A stretch of DNA of 64,000 bases from the NCBI RefSeq assembly GCF_965228935.1, contig NZ_OZ245846.1, positions 4,526,001 to 4,590,000 of the forward strand. Direction: 5' to 3'. The DNA comes from Ulvibacterium sp965228935 (GTDB lineage Bacteria > Bacteroidota > Bacteroidia > Flavobacteriales > Flavobacteriaceae). Under the pieces are notes generated by a model. It was not told the DNA's origin. It was given only the letters and a program-made list of their open reading frames with translations, and ran no database searches. How positions within the stretch are numbered: the first letter of the stretch is position 1; each line of letters begins with the position of its first letter. The position numbers were made by a program, and so were the translations under genes. Positions 43,933-51,045 of this stretch are shown here, piece after piece.

Positions 43933-45135
43933 ATGGATTTTCTAAAGGTAAAGAACAATTTTAATTTTGACTTTTATACACGTAGAAGCGTATATGACTG
44001 CTACCAGAATATATATAATCGGACCAATGGGAAAGATTACCTAAATAGTACGCTGGAAATATCAAATCATTCCCAAAAGGACATCATAGTTGTCAATAAT
44101 ATTCCTGGCTATTTTGAAGCCAGAATCGAGGATGACAATCCAGCCTATAAGCTCTTTCGAATACATTATCTGGACGGTTTTTTGATCGACTTGAAGGATT
44201 TTACCAATTTGGAAGATTTCATGAAGGTTCAGTTTGGTTCCAAAAGCAGATCTAGATTAAGAAGTTTCATGAAGCGTTTGGAGACGTGCTTTGATATTCA
44301 ATATAAAATGTACCATGGTGAAATAACAAAAGAGAAATTTCACTTTTTAATGGATACTTTACGGGTAATGATATCAAAAAGGTTTGTTCAAAGGGGCGAT
44401 ACCCACGAGAGTCTCAAAAACTGGGATTATTACAAAATCAGTGCCTATGACATGATACTACAGAAAAAGGCCTCGTTATTTGTTATCTACGACCATGACA
44501 AACCTATAGATATTTGCCTTAATTACCATCATCAAAACATTTTATTCGGGAATATAAAATCCTACGATATCGACTATGCCAAATTTAGGTTGGGGTCTAT
44601 AGATACCCTAAAGCTATTGGAATGGTGCCTTGAAAACGGCTATACCATTTTAGACCTGTCCCATGGAAATCTGGATTATAAGCACACATGGTGTAATTCC
44701 AAATATATATTTGAACATCATGTGCTATACAATCATAAAAAGGTAAACACAAAATTGGCGGCGTATATAATGTTTAGGGTTTTGGAGTTAAAGGCATTTC
44801 TCAAAAGCAGGAAAGTAGATATGCTGTATCATAAAATAAAGGCCAAGATAAGAGGAGATCATGGACAAAAGCGGGAATTAGGGAAGGGAAAAATGTTTTT
44901 TGAGGACATTTCAGCAAAATCCATTGATGAAGTATCAATACATCCAATTGACATTAACCAAGACAAATTTGCCTTTTTGCGCAAGGCGATATATGATTTT
45001 CAATATTTAAATTTTGAGTTTTCAGAAAACATCAAAGTTTATAAACTCATCGATGATCCAAATAGATTTATGGTCCAAGGCTTAAAAAAAGCCGTCATAC
45101 TTTCTTCGGCCGAAAACCCCTACGAATATTTATGA
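43933..45135 (+). CDS. GNAT/FemAB-like paralogue 3 of 4, with C-terminal extension
   Basis: A 400-residue protein whose first about 310 residues match paralogues 1 and 2 ('YDIDYAKFRLG', 'GNLDYKHTW', 'YIFEHH', basic block within 'KSRSRLRSFMKRLE'). A tail of about 80 residues follows ('INQDKFAFLRKAIYDFQYLNFEFSENIKVYKL', 'MVQGLKKAVILSS'), shared only with paralogue 4. The tail reads as a small alpha/beta unit ending in hydrophobic strand residues and has no motif I recognise. Its stop overlaps the start of paralogue 4 (ATGA, 45132-45135), so the two extended proteins are translationally coupled and may act as a pair. Confidence 0.8.
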   Translation: MDFLKVKNNFNFDFYTRRSVYDCYQNIYNRTNGKDYLNSTLEISNHSQKDIIVVNNIPGYFEARIEDDNPAYKLFRIHYLDGFLIDLKDFTNLEDFMKVQFGSKSRSRLRSFMKRLETCFDIQYKMYHGEITKEKFHFLMDTLRVMISKRFVQRGDTHESLKNWDYYKISAYDMILQKKASLFVIYDHDKPIDICLNYHHQNILFGNIKSYDIDYAKFRLGSIDTLKLLEWCLENGYTILDLSHGNLDYKHTWCNSKYIFEHHVLYNHKKVNTKLAAYIMFRVLELKAFLKSRKVDMLYHKIKAKIRGDHGQKRELGKGKMFFEDISAKSIDEVSIHPIDINQDKFAFLRKAIYDFQYLNFEFSENIKVYKLIDDPNRFMVQGLKKAVILSSAENPYEYL

Positions 45136-46325
45136 TCCTTCCCAATTTAAATCGTATTATGCTTCTTACGGAGTCGCACTTGAAGTCCGAAACATTGGGT
45201 GAATGTTGTAGGGATATTACCTTGTACAATAGAGATGAAATAGTCTGGAAGAGGCAAAGTGTAGCTTCCGAAAGAGAAATCGGCCACGAGATGTACGCCA
45301 TTAAGAACATACCCCCGTATTTAAAGATAAACTTCCATAGCAACAAGGATTGGCTATCAAAAAAATATCCTTCAGTAAAAGGATTTGCAATCTCCTTGGA
45401 AAACTACACCGACATAAATGATTACGTACGGCAACAATTTAAAAGTAAGGCCAGGAGTCAACTGTTAAGACGTATCAGACGTTTGGAGGACTGTTTTAAT
45501 ATTCGCTTCAAAAGGTACTATGGAAAAATCGATGGAGATACATGTTTCGGCCTGTTGGCGTCCTTAAAGGAAATGATTATAGCAAGGTTTCAGGAAAGAA
45601 ATCAAGTAAGCGACAACTTAAAAAATTGGACACAAATCCAGACCACCTTGTATTCTCTGATTATTGCCAAAAAAGCCTCTCTATTCGTCATTTACAACGA
45701 AAACACGCCCATATCCATATCCATTTGTTATCATTATGGCAATGTGTTCTTTAGCTACATAGACTCTTATGATATCGATTATCATAAGTTTAGCTTGGGC
45801 AACATTCTTATTTATAAGAAATTGGAGCTTTGTTTTGAAAACGGTTACAAATTTTTGGATATGGGATGGGGAGAGCTGGACTACAAAAAAAGGTGGTGTA
45901 ATCATATCTACAATTTTGAACACCATATATGGCTACCGAAGTATTCTTTTTCGGCATATCTCTTGGCAACATTGGAGGGTTATAAAACCTGGATTAAAGC
46001 CTATCTAAAATCCCATAAATTAGGGCTACTTTTTGATAGCATGAGAAACATGCTCAAAACAAAAAAAAATGAGGTGAAAACTGTCCTGGAGTATCATTTC
46101 GAAAATCTTGAAAATTCGATTTCACAAACCGATTTGGTCTCCCTTGACCTATCAAATGAGGAGTACTTAAAGTTTAAGGCAATCCTTAACGATTTCATCT
46201 ATAAAACCGAGGAGCATTTCTCGAATGTCAAGCTTTATAGATTGCGAAATGAAGAATTTTACATGATAAAGGGAAAGAGCCATTGTAAAAAAATATTTTT
46301 GAAAAATAGCTCTTCCAGCTCATAA
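45132..46325 (+). CDS. GNAT/FemAB-like paralogue 4 of 4, with C-terminal extension
   Basis: A 397-residue homologue with 'YDIDYHKFSLG', 'GELDYKKRW', 'YNFEHH' and the basic block within 'KARSQLLRRIRRLE'. It shares with paralogue 3 the C-terminal extension ('LSNEEYLKFKAILNDFIYKTEEHFSNVKLYRL' then 'MIKGKSHCKKIFLK'). The residue before the D-x2-x-G block is changed ('LDMGWG' for 'LDLSHG'/'VDFSKG'). Last gene of the array; the JmjC-like gene downstream points toward it, 197 bases away. Confidence 0.8.
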   Translation: MILPNLNRIMLLTESHLKSETLGECCRDITLYNRDEIVWKRQSVASEREIGHEMYAIKNIPPYLKINFHSNKDWLSKKYPSVKGFAISLENYTDINDYVRQQFKSKARSQLLRRIRRLEDCFNIRFKRYYGKIDGDTCFGLLASLKEMIIARFQERNQVSDNLKNWTQIQTTLYSLIIAKKASLFVIYNENTPISISICYHYGNVFFSYIDSYDIDYHKFSLGNILIYKKLELCFENGYKFLDMGWGELDYKKRWCNHIYNFEHHIWLPKYSFSAYLLATLEGYKTWIKAYLKSHKLGLLFDSMRNMLKTKKNEVKTVLEYHFENLENSISQTDLVSLDLSNEEYLKFKAILNDFIYKTEEHFSNVKLYRLRNEEFYMIKGKSHCKKIFLKNSSSSS

Positions 46326-46522
46326 TTTTATCCTGGATTATACCATATGATTTGGAAAATCTCTTTATTCATTTATACCGAATTAAAATCTACTTAAATC
46401 TCATTTGAATATTATAATGAACTGAAAAACTCGATTTCCAGTTGTTTTTTATAATGAATGTATGAACCAGCCGTTACAACCCAGGTAGATTTTCCTCTCA
46501 AAAAAATAAGACCTCCGACCGT

Positions 46523-47374
46523 CTATTGTTCGCAGCAAAAGCAGTTTTTCGCTTTGTAATACCCCCTTTTGTGCAACGAATGTTTTATTCTTTCAAATAC
46601 TTTTAAAGTATAGGCTTCATGTTTCGTGTATCCAAAATTACTGATACTTATAGAAGTGTCCAAGGATTGGACATAATGCCACCATTTCTTCGGAAGATAT
46701 AACACATCTCCCGGTTCCAGGATAACAATTTTAAAATCCGTATCCATGAACCTCGGAAACTTTTGGGAATCAAAGTTGTTTATATCTACTTGACTGGCTA
46801 CCGCCTCAAAAATATGTTTATCACTTGGATACATATTTTCATTGAATTCTGTAGAACAGATTATGAACATCTTTTTCCCTTTTATTTGTGCGTACATATT
46901 GCTGGGCGTATCCGAATGAAATCCAGATATAGTTCCTGAAGGTCCGATCCACGCAGTTATATCATTAGTTTGTGTCAATTCTTCGAAAAGTGAAAAATCG
47001 ATATCTCCAATAAGATGTGGATAGTACTTAAAAATATCCAGCGTGGTCAAATAGTCCTTGGTGACCTCATTATTTAATGTTGCATCCTTTAAGTTTTGAA
47101 TGAACTTTTTGAATGTTGATTTTGAATATCGATTATCGTCCTGAATAAAGTTATCGGATAACAAAAGAATGTCCTGGTCGTCTTTAAGGTTTAAAAAGAA
47201 ATCAAAATTCCATTTTCTTGTCGCCCCCCAATCTTTGGCCAACCCTTTGATCAAAATAGGTTTTTTTTTCCTGAAATAGTTTTTCTTAAAAGTCTCGGCA
47301 TCCACAGACATCAATTCTTCTATGGAATCACTTTTGGCCAAAATGTCATTTACTATATCCATTTTACGATTCAT
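46523..47374 (-). CDS. JmjC/cupin-8-like 2-oxoglutarate and iron dependent oxygenase
   Basis: A 283-residue protein with a JmjC-type cupin. His153 and Asp155 in 'GFHSDTPSNMYAQIKGKKMF' and His233 in 'PKKWWHYVQSL' form the expected iron site, and 'LEPGDVLYLPKKWWH' is a hallmark block. Lysine in 'KGKKMF' may bind 2-oxoglutarate. Family members hydroxylate proteins or small molecules; the substrate is unknown. The C-terminus ends with an unusual cysteine cluster (CFCCEQ). It converges with the GNAT array and may or may not belong to the same function. Confidence 0.82.
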   Translation of the reverse strand: MNRKMDIVNDILAKSDSIEELMSVDAETFKKNYFRKKKPILIKGLAKDWGATRKWNFDFFLNLKDDQDILLLSDNFIQDDNRYSKSTFKKFIQNLKDATLNNEVTKDYLTTLDIFKYYPHLIGDIDFSLFEELTQTNDITAWIGPSGTISGFHSDTPSNMYAQIKGKKMFIICSTEFNENMYPSDKHIFEAVASQVDINNFDSQKFPRFMDTDFKIVILEPGDVLYLPKKWWHYVQSLDTSISISNFGYTKHEAYTLKVFERIKHSLHKRGYYKAKNCFCCEQ

Positions 47375-48033
47375 TTAATTTCCGAAGCTATCCAAATAGC
47401 TCAGATTCAAACTTTAGTGCCAATCTTTACAAATTGAAAAGATCTGCAGTTATACTCTTGTCCATAGTACTTCACAGTACCAATGGACACTTCAATTATT
47501 TTTAAAGAATCAAATTAGGTGATTTTACTTGTAGGGGGGATTCAATCCACATTTCCTCTTAATCAAAGAAACTGATGTGAATTGCTAAAATCAACCTTTG
47601 GTATTGAAAGATTATCAATACAAAAACCGGAAGTCAATCTTTTGTGGACAATAACCTTAGATTTTATCTATAGTTTAAAACCACTTTGCTATCTCTTCGA
47701 TAAAAGCTAATTTCGCAGTTTAATTTTACTCCCGTCAATAACTCTTCTCGCTAGATAACCAGATGTTCTTTCCGGTGAAAAAATATTATTTTCATGCAAT
47801 ACGGACAAACAAAGTCCCCTAAGACACAGTTTTTTTCGATATAAGGTACGGTCGAACCTCCCAACTGCAGAATTAGAGAAATCAAGGATTTGCCTCAATT
47901 AGTGTTGAATAATAGGAGTAATCCCATAAATTTATCTAATACCTAATCAGGGAAATCCACTTTTTTGCATCTACCGCAACACAAAAAGGGCACTTTTTCA
48001 AGTGCCCTTTTTGTATCGATTGGTGCAATATAG
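47375..48033. other. Long intergenic region at the right border of the polysaccharide locus
   Basis: 659 bases between the divergently placed JmjC-like gene and the 3' end of the OmpA-like gene. A 63-codon minus-strand frame (47707-47898) has no family signature. The only clear element is the terminator at 47982-48013. Confidence 0.55.
47982..48013 (-). terminator. Rho-independent terminator after the OmpA-like gene
   Basis: CAAAAAGGGCACTT (47982-47995) pairs perfectly with AAGTGCCCTTTTTG (48000-48013), a 14-bp stem with a 4-base loop. A and T runs are part of the stem on both sides, so it could work in both directions. It lies 21 bases after the OmpA-like stop. Confidence 0.9.
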
Positions 48034-49203
48034 CTAGATTCGTATAACTATAAACTCAGATCTCCTATTGACTCTATGTTTGGCTTCCGAACAATAGGTG
48101 TTGTCATCACACTCATTCAGTAAATTGCTCTCACCATACGCTTCTGTAGAGAGTTTGGCAGCATCTATTCCCAAACTCAAAAGGTAATTTTTAGTACTGT
48201 TAACACGTCTTTCAGAAAGTCTTAAATTGTATGGGGATGGGCCTCTTGAATCCGTACCTGAGGCGATTTTAATTTTAAGGTCAGGATTTTCGTTTAGAAT
48301 ATCCACCAACCCTTCAAGGACCTTTTTAGAATCACTATTTAGGGAGTAGGAATCAAAATTAAAATATACGTGCCCCAGTTCCTTTATTTTATCTTCTATG
48401 AGTTGCCTTCGTCTTTTCTCAGCTTCAATCCTTGCCTTTTCGGCTAGGGCCCTCTCTTTTTCCTCTGCCAATCGCTTAGCTAATGCTGCTTCTTCCTTTG
48501 CCCGATTCGCAGCGGCTATGGAATCGTTTACACGTTGTTTTTCCTTTTCCATTGCCTCGATTAAGGCCAATTTTTCCTGTCCCTTTTTGGATAACCCTTT
48601 TTTGATATCGAATTGATAAATCACACCGGCAGCATGTTGTATATGGTTACTAGCTTCATTCCCAAATGACCATTTTCCGCTAGAGTTCAAGTCCAATGCC
48701 CATCTATCGGAGAACCAGGTTCTAAAACCAATGATTGCGTTATAGGTTCCTCGACCAACGTTATTTGCATCGGTATAGCCTAGTCCGGCCCCTACATAAG
48801 GGTCAAAAAACCCGGTCTGCCCTATTATTTTGTTGAGGTCGTAGCTCAATCTGGTATCCAGTCCAAAATAACTTATATCCTCGGGGTTCACGCTACCATC
48901 AATAATATTTCCTTCCTTATAGTTGTTGTAGGTAGCAATAGCTTCAATACCGATACCACTTTCAAAATATCTACCAATGCTTATCCTTGAAGGAAAGGCG
49001 ACCGCATTCCACTGGTCTTTGATTGTGGTAAAATCATTGAATGCATCACCGGAATCATCTACAAAATTATACCCCAGACTCACCATCCAGGAACTTATAA
49101 CGATACTGTCCTTGGATGTAAGTTGAAGTTCTTCCTCTTGGGAAAAAACAGTGCAGGAAACAAATAGCACAACGGCTAGCAAATGTAGGGCATAGCTTTT
49201 CAT
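48034..49203 (-). CDS. OmpA-family outer-membrane protein
   Basis: A 389-residue protein. Signal peptide 'MKSYALHLLAVVLFVSCTVFS' (cleavage before QEEE); the Cys is not in a good lipobox. An N-terminal barrel (about 35-200, 'SLGYNFVDDSGDAFNDF', 'YVGAGLGYTDANNVG') is followed by an alanine/lysine-rich coiled coil (about 205-272) and a C-terminal OmpA domain (about 275-389) with 'VYFNFDSYSLN' and 'NLRLSERRVNSTKNYLLSLG', the peptidoglycan-binding block. It anchors outer membrane to peptidoglycan. Standalone, with a terminator right after it. Confidence 0.92.
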   Translation of the reverse strand: MKSYALHLLAVVLFVSCTVFSQEEELQLTSKDSIVISSWMVSLGYNFVDDSGDAFNDFTTIKDQWNAVAFPSRISIGRYFESGIGIEAIATYNNYKEGNIIDGSVNPEDISYFGLDTRLSYDLNKIIGQTGFFDPYVGAGLGYTDANNVGRGTYNAIIGFRTWFSDRWALDLNSSGKWSFGNEASNHIQHAAGVIYQFDIKKGLSKKGQEKLALIEAMEKEKQRVNDSIAAANRAKEEAALAKRLAEEKERALAEKARIEAEKRRRQLIEDKIKELGHVYFNFDSYSLNSDSKKVLEGLVDILNENPDLKIKIASGTDSRGPSPYNLRLSERRVNSTKNYLLSLGIDAAKLSTEAYGESNLLNECDDNTYCSEAKHRVNRRSEFIVIRI

Positions 49204-49316
49204 AGGTTCAAAAATTTAGGACTAATACTAGGGTAAAGGTATGGCAAACAGTTATTTACCGGAAGCCTTAGCTATGAAAAGCGATTTTTTTCGATGGATT
49301 GCACCAAGGTTTTCGT

Positions 49317-49823
49317 TCATCGATTTTTTTGGAAGATAATCTTCTTTTGGGTAGATGGTATTTTGTAAATGCTAAATGGACTTATGACAGCACTGGAAGC
49401 AGACTTTTCTCGTTTATCCTCCAAAATGGGTTTTATTACAATTTCTTCGTCCGTTACATCCTTAATGGACAGTTTGGGCAGAGCTTGATTTGTTTTTTCC
49501 CCGCTGCAATAAACTAGCACGGTCTCCTTGGAAAAATCGACAATAGGGAGCGGAAGGCCCGGTTTCCTGGTTCTATTTACCCTTAAAAAGAATTGCTGTA
49601 GTTCTTTGGCATTAGTAATAATACGTGTTTCCCCTTTTGGCAAACCACTGTAATTATCCTGCAGCAATAAGGTCAGCGCATATTCAGGGTCTGCTTTTTC
49701 TAGATTTTTCCCCAGCGTTTTTTTTGGGCCGTTACAAGAAAGGAGAAGGGCCAAAATAGCAATGTAGATACTACTTGCCCTACATAAAGGAATTCTTATA
49801 TCTGCTTTTATAGGCTTTTTCAT
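49317..49823 (-). CDS. Putative lipoprotein, PrcB-like
   Basis: About 168 residues with a lipoprotein signal ('IYIAILALLLSC', followed by NGPKK). The body ('TNAKELQQFFLRVNRTRKPGLPLPIVDFSKETVLVY', then 'SIYKIPSTQKKIIF') resembles in pattern the PrcB_C-type domain of protease-complex lipoproteins, but the match is weak. The first in-frame ATGs (49835 and 49823) lie inside the end of bshA, giving a 44-56 base overlap; I chose 49823. Probably cotranscribed with bshA. Function unknown. Confidence 0.65.
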   Translation of the reverse strand: MKKPIKADIRIPLCRASSIYIAILALLLSCNGPKKTLGKNLEKADPEYALTLLLQDNYSGLPKGETRIITNAKELQQFFLRVNRTRKPGLPLPIVDFSKETVLVYCSGEKTNQALPKLSIKDVTDEEIVIKPILEDKREKSASSAVISPFSIYKIPSTQKKIIFQKNR

Positions 49824-50925
49824 AGATGGCCTCATACAGGGGCAATACCTTTAGGATATCGAATTTGAGCGCTGCGTTATACGCATTTTGTTTAAATTCT
49901 TCCAGCCGCCTTTCATCTTCAAGGATTTTTATGGCATTTCTTGCCATATCGGCAACATCGCCTACATCGCTTAAGAAACCGGTAATGCCATGCTGATTTA
50001 CTTCGGGAATTCCACCTGTGTTGCTGGAAATTATGGCTACCTTGTTGATCATGGCCTCTAAGGCGGCCAAACCAAAACTCTCCGATTTTGAAGGTAAAAG
50101 GAAAAGATCCGAAAAACAAAGAATTCTATCTATTTCGTGGCTGTTGCCCAAAAAAATCACCTTTTCACTTATTCCCAATCGGTCACAGAGCAATTCGGCA
50201 TTCTCCTTTTCAGGCCCCTCCCCGACCATGATCAACTTCGCTGGCATTTCCTCCTGTATCCTGTAAAAAATGTGGATAACATCCGGGATATGCTTTACCT
50301 TTCTAAAGTTACTTATATGGGTAATAATCTTTTCATCGTCCTTGGCCATCAATGACCTTTGGCAATCCTTAAAAGAGACACTATACTTGGTCTTATCAAT
50401 GAAATTGGGGATTACCTCTATTTCCTTTCGAATATCAAAAAATTCGAGTGTACGCTGCTTTAGGTTTTCAGAGACCGAAGTAACCACATCGGATTGATTG
50501 ATACTAAAGGTTACCGCTGGTTTGTAAAATGGATGATTGCCGACCAGGGTAATGTCCGTACCATGTAAAGTGGTAATCATAGGTACAAAAATACCCTCCT
50601 CTTCCAACATCTTTTTTGCCATATAACCGGCATAGGCATGGGGAATGGCATAATGTACATGCAGTAACTCTATACCGTACAATTTTATGGTATCTACCAG
50701 TTTACTGGATAGTGCCAATTCGTAAGGTTGATAATGAAATAAGGGATATTCCGGAACATGGACTTCATGAAAGTGTATCCTATTGCCTAGAAGTTCCAAG
50801 CGTACCGGTTGTCTGTAGGTAACGAAATGTACTTCGTGGCCCCTTCCGGCCAAAGCTATTCCCAGTTCCGTGGCTACAACACCACTACCCCCAAAAGTAG
50901 GGTAACATACTATAGCGATTTTCAT
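49780..50925 (-). CDS. bshA: N-acetyl-alpha-D-glucosaminyl L-malate synthase
   Basis: A 381-residue GT4 enzyme that joins GlcNAc from UDP-GlcNAc to L-malate, the first step of bacillithiol synthesis. 'IAIVCYPTFGGSGVVATELGIALAGRGHEVHFVTYRQPVRL' with 'HVHYAIPHAYAGYMAKKML' and 'LHGTDITLVG' is the typical BshA N-terminal part; 'LLPSKSESFGLAALEAM' is the E-x7-E helix. Cytosolic. The stop is followed by the overlapping putative lipoprotein gene. bshB and bshC are not in the window, which is usual in Bacteroidota. Confidence 0.93.
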   Translation of the reverse strand: MKIAIVCYPTFGGSGVVATELGIALAGRGHEVHFVTYRQPVRLELLGNRIHFHEVHVPEYPLFHYQPYELALSSKLVDTIKLYGIELLHVHYAIPHAYAGYMAKKMLEEEGIFVPMITTLHGTDITLVGNHPFYKPAVTFSINQSDVVTSVSENLKQRTLEFFDIRKEIEVIPNFIDKTKYSVSFKDCQRSLMAKDDEKIITHISNFRKVKHIPDVIHIFYRIQEEMPAKLIMVGEGPEKENAELLCDRLGISEKVIFLGNSHEIDRILCFSDLFLLPSKSESFGLAALEAMINKVAIISSNTGGIPEVNQHGITGFLSDVGDVADMARNAIKILEDERRLEEFKQNAYNAALKFDILKVLPLYEAIYEKAYKSRYKNSFM

Positions 50926-51045
50926 TTTTCAAATGTAACGAAAACGAAATTGTCGGTTGGTATCATGGTTGGTAATTAAGGAAAGTTTATGAATTTGTGA
51001 ATTACCGTTACTTGGGCATTGCTGTATTTCGGTCAAACACTTCAA

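Noticed and set aside
47707..47898. 63-codon minus-strand frame in the gap right of the JmjC-like gene
   Set aside because: No family signature, no neighbour support; treated as chance.
50930..50937. Minus-strand TACATTTG close to the bshA start
   Set aside because: Matches the -7 consensus but lies only 5 bases before the ATG, implying a leaderless mRNA, with no -33 element; not called.
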